The notes below the pieces were generated by a model. It made no database searches. It was not told the origin of the DNA and worked only from the letters and a program-made list of their open reading frames with translations. From contig CCMH01000037.1 in the NCBI GenBank assembly GCA_000751595.1, forward strand, positions 62,001-126,000: a DNA stretch of 64,000 bases, in the 5' to 3' direction. A program made the position numbers and the translations under genes. Shown here piece by piece: positions 9,418-17,576 of the stretch (positions are counted from its first letter, which is position 1; each line of letters starts with the position of its first letter). This DNA is from Weeksella massiliensis. GTDB lineage: Bacteria > Bacteroidota > Bacteroidia > Flavobacteriales > Weeksellaceae.

Positions 9418-12400
9418 ATGGGAAAGAAAAATCGCTCACGTAAGCGAGTTTCACATACAAGTATGCTCGCTTTGCTTGCAACAGTTGTTTTCTCTTCTTG
9501 CGCTACACATACCGTGCAAAGAGGGAAAGATGTAACTACCGATGCAACCAATATAAACTCGAAAATAATTCACTCTTTTTATTTGTTTGGTGATACCAAT
9601 GGACTCGAAAAAAATTCTATACAGTATCAAGCAATAGAAAATGAACTGAAAAAAGCCAAAAAAAATAGTAGTGTTTTTTGGTTAGGAAACAATGCCAAGG
9701 CAGAAGTTTTAGGAAGTCTAAAAGAAGCAACTTCTGCTAAAAATTATGTTTTTAATGGTGAAAATGAATGGAAAGCTGGTTTCGATTCGTTGATTATTAG
9801 AGATTCTGATTATAAAAAACAAGCAATTCAAGTTCTTCCTTCTGGAATTTGCGGAATAGAAACGGTAGAAATCAACGATTCGTTGGCTGTTTTGGCAATT
9901 GATAGCGAGTGGTTTCTGGAAGATTGGAGCGATCATCCGAAAGCTACCGAAAATTGTCCGATCCAAACACGCGAATTGTTTTTCACCGAACTACAAAATA
10001 AACTAAACGATTTTCAGAATAGAACAACAATCATTGCGATGCATCATCCGGTGATTTCTAATGGAAAACATGGTGGTAAATTTTCGATAGAAGATCAATT
10101 ATTTCCTACCAAAAACAGAATTCCGATGCCGGTTGTCGGGACTTTTGTTAATTTGGTTCGAGCAACTTCTGGGCTTACCAATCAAGATTTGCAAAACCAT
10201 CGATACCGAGATTTTGCCCAACGTGTTTCTACGATAATTGGTAAGCGCGACAATGTACTTATTTTTTCTGCACATGATCGTAATTTACAATACCTCCAAA
10301 ACGGAAATGTTCGGCAAGTAATTAGTGGAGCATCGGTAAAAGCGGACGCTGCAAAAGCTGCTGGTAGAAATGATTATTCGAATGGTCAACAAGGTTTTGC
10401 CAAAGTGAATGTGTATGCGAACGGAGCTTCTGAAGTGGAGTTTTTCAATTGGGAAAACGGACAAACGACTTGGGCACATACCCAAGAAATGACTGCGCCA
10501 CGAAAAGAATATTTGGCTGAAGTGTACGATAAAAACATTCCGAAAGAAAAAGTTGTGAGTGTAGTTGATCCGAAAGAATTGAAGAGATCACAAGCATACG
10601 AAACTATTTTCGGGAAACATTATCGGTCGGTGTTTGGAATAGAATTTCCGGTTGAGGCGCTCGATTTGCAGAAAAGAAACATCAAGCCTATTCGAGAAAA
10701 TGTCGATTTGCAAACCGTGAATTTGCGTTTGCAAAACAAGGATAATGCTTTTGTGATGATTCCGGTGCGTAAAAGTGCAACGCAATTAATCCAATCAATT
10801 GCTTACAAAAACGAATATGTCGCGAATGATTTCGAGAATACTTTTACCCAAAAGTTTATCAATGATTTTCAGACTACGCAACATCCTTTTTATCCTTTAA
10901 TTGTTCCAAACATTGCACAGTTGGCCAACGTAAATCAATTGAAATCTTCTCTATATTATGTTCCAAAACAAGAACTTCTGAAAGAATATAATGAGAATTT
11001 TGGGGATGAAATCTATTTGCTCGAGCAATATCCTATCGTAAAAGATACGTTATTAGATTTTACGACAACTGAAGAAGTGTTGAGAAAAATTGTCGTAAAC
11101 AAACATCATAAAATAGATCGAGAACAATACATACGAGCTCGTTTACTCGATATGTTGATTGGCGATTGGAACCGAAATGAAGCGCAATGGAGTTGGAAAA
11201 AATCGATTGAAGGTCAGGATACAATTTATACGCCTTACAGTAAAACGCGCGAATTTATTTTCCCGAAATACGATGGGTTATTTTTTAATTTGTTGATGCG
11301 TTTGGCGCCTTTCCGTCACATGGAAAATTATAAAGATCAGATGAGAAGTGCAAAATGGTTCAATAAAATTGCGTATCCGATCGACATGGCATTGTTGCAA
11401 AATACAACCGAAGAAGAATGGCAAGCTCAAGCAAACTATTTGCAAAACGCCATAAACAAAGAGAGTTTAGAGAAAGCTTTTGCACAGTTGCCAAAAGAAG
11501 TTCAATCGAAAATAGATCATCAAGTCATCGAAATTATGTTAGAACGCAAAAATAAATTGCCTCAATTTGCGTCCGAATATCAAAAAGTGCTCGATAAGTT
11601 AGTCATCCTAAAAGGAACAAATGACGATGAAAAGTTTTTGGTAGAACGCCTTCCGAAAGGTGAAACAAAAGTTTCGATCATTGATAAACAAAGTAATGAA
11701 ACGCTGTTCGAACGAGTTTTTGATCGAAAAAACACCAAAGAAATTCGTCTGTACGGAATGAATGGAAATGATGAATTTGTGCAAAATGGCAAAGGAAATA
11801 ATTTGATAAAAGTTCGAATGATCGGAGGTTTGGACAATGATACCTATCAATTAGACGCTCGTAAAAAAGTAAATGTGTACGATGATAAAAACAATAAAGG
11901 TTTGTCTGATTGGTATGTGTATGATGATTACGAAATCAATACTTATGATTATAAAAATCCGAAATACAATACCTTTACTGTCATTCCTAATGCAGGATAT
12001 AACCCCGATGATGGCGTAAAATTAGGTTTGATTGGTAATTATACTGTGAATGGTTTAGACCGAAAACCGTACTCGCAAAAACATCAAATGCAATTCAATT
12101 ATTTCTTTGCAACGGATGCCTTTGAAGCCAAATATAAAGGGACTTTTATGAAGGCGATTGGCAAATGGAATTTCGATCTCAATGCGTCGTATACTTCGCC
12201 AAGTTTTGCAAATAATTATTTTGGAATGGGAAATGAAACCCTTAATTATCAAAAAGAACGCGATATGGATTACAATCGAGTTCGGATGCAAACTTATAAA
12301 TTAGGACCTTCATTTTTCAAGATTTTTAACAATACCGGTCGATTAGATTTTTTTGCTAATTATCAATTTGCACAAGTCGAAAGAAACTTAGATCGCATCG

Positions 12401-13008
12401 TGAACGATGATCCTTCGATTCATCACAATGTGTTCAATGGACAGAGTTTTGGGGAGGTAGGAGCAAGTTATCTCTTCAGAAACTACGACAATCTTTCTTT
12501 GCCAACGATGGGATTCACGCTTTCTATTTTGGCAAAATGGGTAAATAATTTAGATTATTTCGAACGCAATTTTCAATACGTAGAGGCCAATATTGGTTTC
12601 ACGCACAAACTCACTAATAATGGGCGATTTACCCTTGCGTCTATGGTAAAAGGAAAAGCACTTTTTGGTGATGGGTACGAGTTTTATCAAGCGACGTATA
12701 TCGGTGGCGATCAGGATTTGCGAGGATATCGAGCCGGACGTTTTACGGGCGAGCAAGCCTTTATTCATTCGACAGATCTTCGGTATAATGTTACCAAAAT
12801 CAAAACATTTATTCCTTTGCGATTGGGTGTTTTTACTGGTTTCGATTACGGAAGAATTTGGATGAAAGATGAAAAATCTACCAAATGGCACAACGCTGTT
12901 GGTGGAGGAATTTGGGTAAATGGCGCCCGCTCGATCACAGGAACTTTATCTTTTTTCAAAGGAGAAGATCCTGGGCGTGTCGTTTTCGGACTCAATTTCG
13001 GATTCTAA
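9418..13008 (+). CDS. Outer-membrane lipoprotein: degenerate metallophosphoesterase joined to Omp85-like barrel
   Basis: The 1,196-residue protein has a basic N-terminus, a hydrophobic stretch and a lipobox VFSSC with Cys28. Residues about 52-350 resemble calcineurin-like phosphoesterases of flavobacteria (FYLFGDTNG, IDSEWFLEDW, MHHPVISNGKHGG). Residues about 900-1196 form a beta-barrel with the Omp85-type features IGGDQDLRGYRAGRF and a C-terminal aromatic strand ending in Phe. Several metal-ligand motifs look lost: LGDN is LGNN (89-92), GNHDW is GENEW (114-118) and GHDH is AHDR (285-288). It has its own promoter and terminator. It may be a surface or assembly factor; the function is unknown. 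Confidence 0.82.
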   Translation: MGKKNRSRKRVSHTSMLALLATVVFSSCATHTVQRGKDVTTDATNINSKIIHSFYLFGDTNGLEKNSIQYQAIENELKKAKKNSSVFWLGNNAKAEVLGSLKEATSAKNYVFNGENEWKAGFDSLIIRDSDYKKQAIQVLPSGICGIETVEINDSLAVLAIDSEWFLEDWSDHPKATENCPIQTRELFFTELQNKLNDFQNRTTIIAMHHPVISNGKHGGKFSIEDQLFPTKNRIPMPVVGTFVNLVRATSGLTNQDLQNHRYRDFAQRVSTIIGKRDNVLIFSAHDRNLQYLQNGNVRQVISGASVKADAAKAAGRNDYSNGQQGFAKVNVYANGASEVEFFNWENGQTTWAHTQEMTAPRKEYLAEVYDKNIPKEKVVSVVDPKELKRSQAYETIFGKHYRSVFGIEFPVEALDLQKRNIKPIRENVDLQTVNLRLQNKDNAFVMIPVRKSATQLIQSIAYKNEYVANDFENTFTQKFINDFQTTQHPFYPLIVPNIAQLANVNQLKSSLYYVPKQELLKEYNENFGDEIYLLEQYPIVKDTLLDFTTTEEVLRKIVVNKHHKIDREQYIRARLLDMLIGDWNRNEAQWSWKKSIEGQDTIYTPYSKTREFIFPKYDGLFFNLLMRLAPFRHMENYKDQMRSAKWFNKIAYPIDMALLQNTTEEEWQAQANYLQNAINKESLEKAFAQLPKEVQSKIDHQVIEIMLERKNKLPQFASEYQKVLDKLVILKGTNDDEKFLVERLPKGETKVSIIDKQSNETLFERVFDRKNTKEIRLYGMNGNDEFVQNGKGNNLIKVRMIGGLDNDTYQLDARKKVNVYDDKNNKGLSDWYVYDDYEINTYDYKNPKYNTFTVIPNAGYNPDDGVKLGLIGNYTVNGLDRKPYSQKHQMQFNYFFATDAFEAKYKGTFMKAIGKWNFDLNASYTSPSFANNYFGMGNETLNYQKERDMDYNRVRMQTYKLGPSFFKIFNNTGRLDFFANYQFAQVERNLDRIVNDDPSIHHNVFNGQSFGEVGASYLFRNYDNLSLPTMGFTLSILAKWVNNLDYFERNFQYVEANIGFTHKLTNNGRFTLASMVKGKALFGDGYEFYQATYIGGDQDLRGYRAGRFTGEQAFIHSTDLRYNVTKIKTFIPLRLGVFTGFDYGRIWMKDEKSTKWHNAVGGGIWVNGARSITGTLSFFKGEDPGRVVFGLNFGF

Positions 13009-13026
13009 TTTTTAAGTAATTAATAC

Positions 13027-13060
13027 AAAAAAGGAGCACAATTTGTTGGCTCCTTTTTTT
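13027..13060 (+). terminator. Terminator after the outer-membrane lipoprotein gene
   Basis: The stem AAGGAGC/GCTCCTT is followed by a run of Ts, 18 bases after the stop. A GGTAGGAT octamer follows at 13067. Confidence 0.9.
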
Positions 13061-13093
13061 GTTTTCGGTAGGATGAAATACTTTCGCCTAAAA

Positions 13094-15223
13094 TCAATCA
13101 ATCAAAGAAAGTTGAAATTTCCTGTTTTCTAAATCGATTCCGACCACGGTAACAACCAATTCTTGATGCATGTGAATTTTGCTATTTACATCAGAAATAA
13201 ATTCTTTTGCAATTTTAGACACATGAAGCAAACCATTTTCTTTGATTCCGACATCTACAAAACATCCAAAATGAGTAATGTTTTGCACGATTCCAGGAAC
13301 TTTCGAACCAACTTTCAGATCTTCTAACTTCTTAATTTTTGGGTCGAATGAAAAAACTTTTCCTTGTTTTCTTGGGTCAAGACCTGGTTTTTCTAATTCT
13401 TTGAGCAAATCTTTCAGGTACAATTCACCCATTTCTTTTTGGGTATATTTTTCTATTTCGATGGAAGAAAGAACTTCTTTATTTCCTATCAAATCTTCAC
13501 TTTTCATACCCAAATCCTTCGCCATTTTTTCTACAATAGCATAACTTTCAGGATGAACAGCCGAATTGTCTAGTTTATTTTTTCCGTTTGCAATGCGTAG
13601 AAAAGCCGAAGCCTGTAAAAAGGCTTTTTCGCCAAAACGTGGAACTTTCAATAAGTCTTTTCGACTATTAAAAGGGCCATTTTCGGTACGATATTGAACA
13701 ATATTCTCAGCAAGTTTTTTCCCGATTCCCGAAACATATTGCAGCAAATGAGCGCTCGCCGTATTGAGATTTACCCCAACTTGGTTTACACAAAACATCA
13801 CCATTTGGTCGAGTTCTTCTTTGAGCAAAGTTTGGTTAACATCGTGTTGATATTGTCCAACACCGATAGCTTTGGGTTCTATTTTTACCAATTCGGCCAA
13901 CGGATCAGAAAGGCGACGACCAATAGAAACTGCGCCACGAACCGTAATATCTTTATCCGGAAATTCTTCGCGGGCAATTGCAGAAGCCGAATAAACAGAC
14001 GCACCAGCCTCGCTAACCACAAAAACATGAAGCGGTTTATCGAAAGCAATTTTCTGGATAAAATGTTCTGTTTCTCTCGAAGCGGTTCCGTTACCAATCG
14101 CAATTGCTTCTATTTGGTAAGCATTGACCAACGAACGGATTTTCTTTTGTGAGGGAATCGATTCGTTTTTCGGCGCATGCGGATAAATATTTTCGTTGTG
14201 CAATAATCCTCCATTTTCATCCAAACAAACCACTTTACATCCCGACTTGAAACCTGGATCTATCGCCAAAATTCTTTTCTCTCCATACGGGGATGCAAGC
14301 AATAATTGTTGCAAGTTTTTAGAGAAGATAGAAATAGATTGAGCATCTGCTTCTGCTTTGGCTTGTTGCATGAGTTCGGTTGTCAGCGAAGGTTCTAAGT
14401 ATTTTGTGTACGCATCTTTGCAAGCTGTTTCGAGATATTTTTGTACTTCTTTTTGTTGCGTTTTGATGACTCTTTGTTCGATGATTTCTAAAGCTTGTTG
14501 TTGGTCGAATGCTAATTTCACACGTAACAAACCTTCGCTTTCACCTCTTAGAACTGCCAATAACCGATGGGCAGGAATTCTTTTTAGCGGCTCTTCAAAA
14601 TCGAAATAATTAGAAAATTTACTTGCATTTTCTTCCGATTCTTTGCCTTTGATCAAGTGACTTGTTATTGATCCTTCATGGAACATTGCTTTACGCAATT
14701 GTTTTCGTACGCCTTCATGTTCATTAATCCATTGAGCAATAATATGTTTCACACCATCCAAAGCATCTTTTGTTGTTGTTATTTCTCGATTTAGATATTT
14801 TTTTGGTAAATTCTCCCAATCCAATTGTGTGTTTTGCTTCATGATAATCTTAGCCAAAGGCATCAAACCATTATCAATCGCAGTATTAGCCAGCGTTTTT
14901 CTTTTCTTTTTATAGGGCAAATACCAATCTTCTAATTGAGTTGCATCATAGCAATTTTCTATTTTGACCCGTAATTCATCGGTTAATTTATCTTGTTCTT
15001 GAATACTTTCGAGGATACTTTGCTTGCGTTTTTCTAAGGTTTCAAAATTATTTTTCTTCTTTAGAATTGTCGATAATGCAACCTCGTCCAAGTTGCCTGT
15101 TTGGTCTTTTCGGTATCTTGCAATAAAAGGAATTGTAGCATCTTGCTCGAAAAGCGACAAAACATTGCTAAGAATTTTTATCGGAATTTGGGTTTCTTTT
15201 TCTAAATACGTTTCTATCGTCAT
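13094..15223 (-). CDS. tex: Tex-family S1 RNA-binding protein
   Basis: Tex/YhgF is a conserved bacterial protein related to eukaryotic Spt6 that binds nucleic acid and affects transcription. The order fits the family: an N-terminal helical region (FIARYRKDQTGNLDE, LEDWYLPYKKKRKT), a YqgF/RNase-H-like domain (ILAIDPGFKSGCKV), helix-hairpin-helix repeats (VGVNLNTASAHLLQYVSGIG) and a C-terminal S1 domain (GSKVPGIVQNITHFGCFVDV). The 709 residues are close to the usual length. It converges on the preceding + strand gene and diverges from the thioesterase locus. Confidence 0.96.
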   Translation of the reverse strand: MTIETYLEKETQIPIKILSNVLSLFEQDATIPFIARYRKDQTGNLDEVALSTILKKKNNFETLEKRKQSILESIQEQDKLTDELRVKIENCYDATQLEDWYLPYKKKRKTLANTAIDNGLMPLAKIIMKQNTQLDWENLPKKYLNREITTTKDALDGVKHIIAQWINEHEGVRKQLRKAMFHEGSITSHLIKGKESEENASKFSNYFDFEEPLKRIPAHRLLAVLRGESEGLLRVKLAFDQQQALEIIEQRVIKTQQKEVQKYLETACKDAYTKYLEPSLTTELMQQAKAEADAQSISIFSKNLQQLLLASPYGEKRILAIDPGFKSGCKVVCLDENGGLLHNENIYPHAPKNESIPSQKKIRSLVNAYQIEAIAIGNGTASRETEHFIQKIAFDKPLHVFVVSEAGASVYSASAIAREEFPDKDITVRGAVSIGRRLSDPLAELVKIEPKAIGVGQYQHDVNQTLLKEELDQMVMFCVNQVGVNLNTASAHLLQYVSGIGKKLAENIVQYRTENGPFNSRKDLLKVPRFGEKAFLQASAFLRIANGKNKLDNSAVHPESYAIVEKMAKDLGMKSEDLIGNKEVLSSIEIEKYTQKEMGELYLKDLLKELEKPGLDPRKQGKVFSFDPKIKKLEDLKVGSKVPGIVQNITHFGCFVDVGIKENGLLHVSKIAKEFISDVNSKIHMHQELVVTVVGIDLENRKFQLSLID

Positions 15224-15338
15224 GGTATTGATAATCGTTTAATGAAAATTACTAAAAGTTGCGGATTGTTTAGTATGATAAAGATTTTTATTTAATAATA
15301 ATGATAAAAAGCATTAATAAATTAATAATCCTTAAAAA

Positions 15339-15463
15339 TAAATTTGTAAAATTAAAAACCTTGTTCTATATTCGTAACAGAGAACTAAGATGAGTTTTTA
15401 GTGTTAATTGAACAAAAAACAATCAGAAGGGGTTTTGGCATTTTGCCGAACCTCTTTTTTTTA
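15339..15463 (+). ncRNA. Candidate structured leader or small RNA ending in a terminator
   Basis: A TAAATTTG -7 element (15339-15346) is followed by about 110 bases without a gene, ending in a strong intrinsic terminator. The segment folds as nested arms: TTGTTC (15361-15366) with GAACAA (15410-15415), TAAC (15375-15378) with GTTA (15403-15406), and ACTAA (15384-15388) with TTAGT (15398-15402). The only ATG inside opens a three-codon frame. No -33 box is seen. It could be an independent small RNA or a transcription-attenuated leader of the thioesterase gene that starts 28 bases later. I cannot match it to a named RNA family. Confidence 0.42.
15427..15462 (+). terminator. Terminator upstream of the thioesterase gene
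   Basis: The stem AAGGGGTT-GGC pairs with GCC-GAACCTCTT with one bulged T and two G-T pairs, and ends in eight Ts. No protein gene precedes it on this strand: tex is divergent. Confidence 0.8.
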
Positions 15464-15490
15464 TGAACTTGTCTACAAAATTACAGTATT

Positions 15491-15919
15491 ATGGCAAGAA
15501 TAAAAGTAGAGGTCGCTGAAAACTCTATTTTTCAAACAATGATTCCGGTTCGCATTACCGATCTCAATTACGGAAATCATTTGGCAAACGATGCTTTGTT
15601 ATCGATTATTCATGAAGCGCGTGTGCAGTTTCTTCAATCTCTTGGTTATTCTGAACAAGATTTAGCAGGAGTTGGTTTGATAATGGCCGATGTTGCAATA
15701 GAGTATAAAGCACAAGGTTTTTATGGTGATCAATTGAAGATTGATGTAGGGGTAAAAGATGTCAGTCGAGTTAGTTTTGATGTCACCTATCGCATAACAA
15801 AAATAGATAACGATCAAGAAATCATTGTAGCAAAAGCCAAAACAGGAATGGTTACTTTTGATTATTCGCAAAACAAAGTGGTCGAAATTCCAACTACATT
15901 TTTAGAAAAACTACCATAA
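15491..15919 (+). CDS. Hotdog-fold acyl-CoA thioesterase
   Basis: The 142-residue protein has the 4-hydroxybenzoyl-CoA thioesterase-like hotdog pattern: RITDLNYGNHLANDALLSII (the helix-preceding motif with Asp and His), then HEARVQFLQSLGY. Family members hydrolyse acyl-CoA thioesters in the cytosol; the chain preference cannot be read from sequence. The gene lies just downstream of an intrinsic terminator that may attenuate it. It is followed 33 bases later by a methyltransferase gene with its own -7 element. Confidence 0.85.
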   Translation: MARIKVEVAENSIFQTMIPVRITDLNYGNHLANDALLSIIHEARVQFLQSLGYSEQDLAGVGLIMADVAIEYKAQGFYGDQLKIDVGVKDVSRVSFDVTYRITKIDNDQEIIVAKAKTGMVTFDYSQNKVVEIPTTFLEKLP

Positions 15920-15937
15920 TTATCAACTCTCAATGCT

Positions 15938-15945
15938 TATCTTTG
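15938..15945 (+). promoter_or_regulatory. -7 element (TATCTTTG), nearly leaderless
   Basis: An exact TAnnTTTG ends seven bases before the ATG at 15953. The expected transcription start is at or next to the start codon, so the mRNA may be leaderless. Confidence 0.6.
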
Positions 15946-15952
15946 CAATCTT

Positions 15953-17164
15953 ATGAAGATATTACCATTTAGAAACTTATTTGTAGGAATAATCGATACA
16001 CTGAGTCAGGTTTTTTTTGAGGGCAAATATGCCGATAAAGAATTAGAACGCGTACTAAAATCTAACCGAGCTTGGGGTGCGAGAGATCGTGCATTTATTG
16101 CCGAAACGGTTTATGATTTAGTTCGTTGGAAACGTTTGGTAGAAGGATCTATGAGTAAACCTTTGACCAAAGATACGCTTTGGGAATTTGTGGGTACTTG
16201 GTTTATCATGAATATGGCAGAGGAACAACATTTGCCAAATTGGGACGAATTTCGTCATCTCAATCCAAAAGAAATTATCAAACGTCATCATCAATCGGCA
16301 AAGAATCTTGCAGTAGCACAATCTTTTCCGGATTGGTTGTATGCTTTGGGTGAAAAAGAATTGGGTGCACAATGGGTGAAAGAGGTAGAAGCTCTCAATC
16401 AACAAGCGCCAACCGTTATTCGGGTAAATACCTTGAAGATCGATAGAAAATCTCTGCAAAAAGAATTGAAAGAGAATCGTATCAAAACACATGTTTTATC
16501 CAAATTTCAAGATGCTTTAGAGTTGGATGAAAAAATGAATATCTTCCGTACGGATGCTTTCCAAAATGGATATTTCGAGATTCAAGATGCTGGATCGCAA
16601 CTCATAGCTCCTTTTTTGCGTGTAGAAGCAGGTCAGCGTGTTGTTGATGCTTGCGCAGGGGCTGGAGGAAAAACTTTACATTTGGCTTCGTTGATGAAAA
16701 ATAAAGGCCAAATCATTGCGATGGATGTTCATGAATGGAAACTGAAAGAACTAAAAAAACGCGCTAAACGTAACAATGTGCAGAATGTGCAAACGAAAGT
16801 AATCGAAGCTAAAACCATCAAAAGAATGGAGGAGTCTTGCGATCGTTTATTGATTGATGCACCTTGTAGTGGTTTGGGAGTTCTCAAAAGAAATCCTGAT
16901 GCGAAATGGAAATTGCAACCTGAATTTATCGAAAATATCAAAAACGAACAAGCTAAAATATTGGATAGCTACTCGAAAATGGTTAAAAAAGGAGGGATGA
17001 TGGTTTATGCAACCTGTTCTATTTTACCATCTGAAAATCAAGAACAAGTAGAAAAGTTTTTGGCGAATCATCCAGAATATACATTGATTCAGGATAAACA
17101 ATATTTACCATCAGAATATGGTTATGATGGATTTTATATGGCTTTGATGGAAAGAATCTCATAA
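15953..17164 (+). CDS. RsmB/NOP-family rRNA (cytosine-C5) methyltransferase
   Basis: A SAM-dependent m5C RNA methyltransferase of 403 residues. The SAM-binding motif is VVDACAGAGGKTLHLASLM (near residues 228-246). The two family cysteines are both present, one in LIDAPCSGLG and one in VYATCSILPSENQEQV. The N-terminal 150 residues are helical and related to the NusB-like part of RsmB. The target is probably 16S rRNA, but RsmB and other NOP-type enzymes cannot be separated here. It ends with a strong terminator. Confidence 0.9.
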   Translation: MKILPFRNLFVGIIDTLSQVFFEGKYADKELERVLKSNRAWGARDRAFIAETVYDLVRWKRLVEGSMSKPLTKDTLWEFVGTWFIMNMAEEQHLPNWDEFRHLNPKEIIKRHHQSAKNLAVAQSFPDWLYALGEKELGAQWVKEVEALNQQAPTVIRVNTLKIDRKSLQKELKENRIKTHVLSKFQDALELDEKMNIFRTDAFQNGYFEIQDAGSQLIAPFLRVEAGQRVVDACAGAGGKTLHLASLMKNKGQIIAMDVHEWKLKELKKRAKRNNVQNVQTKVIEAKTIKRMEESCDRLLIDAPCSGLGVLKRNPDAKWKLQPEFIENIKNEQAKILDSYSKMVKKGGMMVYATCSILPSENQEQVEKFLANHPEYTLIQDKQYLPSEYGYDGFYMALMERIS

Positions 17165-17189
17165 TACGTGATCCTACCAAAAATAAATA

Positions 17190-17221
17190 AAAAAACTCCT
17201 CAGTTATGAGGAGTTTTTTTG
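17190..17221 (+). terminator. Terminator after the RNA methyltransferase gene
   Basis: The stem ACTCCTCA/TGAGGAGT with loop GTTA is flanked by A and T runs. A reverse GGTAGGAT octamer (17171-17178) sits between the stop codon and this hairpin. Confidence 0.92.
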
Positions 17222-17268
17222 TGAATAGAATTTAGTTTTATGCTTGTACTTTTTGTAATAAAAACTTA

Positions 17269-17441
17269 TTAATTAATCCGCCTTACAACATAAGCCATCG
17301 TGAAAACGGTTAGTCCGAAAGCCAAAGCAACGCCTGCATAACCTATTCCCAACTCTGGAATTCATGCTGCAAATAAGGGGCTTCCACACCTCCGAAGACC
17401 AACTAAAATGTGCCGAAAAATTCGGCTGCATAGTTTTTCAT
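17269..17441 (-). pseudogene. aqpZ: Remnant of an aquaporin Z gene
   Basis: This otherwise gene-free stretch (17165-17576) reads on the minus strand as the N-terminus of an AqpZ-type channel. It starts MKNYAAEFFGTF at 17441 and is broken by TAG where Trp is expected. A frameshift follows, and then the frame reads GCGSPLFAA, a [22 protein letters not shown] and TMAYVV before stopping at TAA. Only about 57 of about 230 codons remain, before the HFNPAV pore motif. Two stops, a frameshift and 3' truncation make it non-functional. The rest of the stretch holds the flanking terminators and AT-rich sequence. Confidence 0.85.
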
Positions 17442-17522
17442 AGATATATTTTTTTAATTATCAAAAAAGGAGTAAAATAAAAGGAAGTATTTCATCCCAA
17501 CGAAAAAAAAAAAACGGAATAA

Positions 17523-17558
17523 AAAAACCGTTTCTTAAATTCTAAGAAACGGTTTTAA
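17523..17558 (-). terminator. Terminator of gcvP
   Basis: A perfect stem (AAACCGTTTCTTA with TAAGAAACGGTTT, five-base loop) lies about 20 bases beyond the gcvP stop. The T run is longer on the minus strand, so it mainly serves gcvP. Confidence 0.9.
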
Positions 17559-17576
17559 ATGGTTATTTGATTGGAA

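Noticed and set aside
13694-14152. 152-codon antisense frame in tex
   Set aside because: It is the antisense of a conserved coding region and has no start signal or domain.
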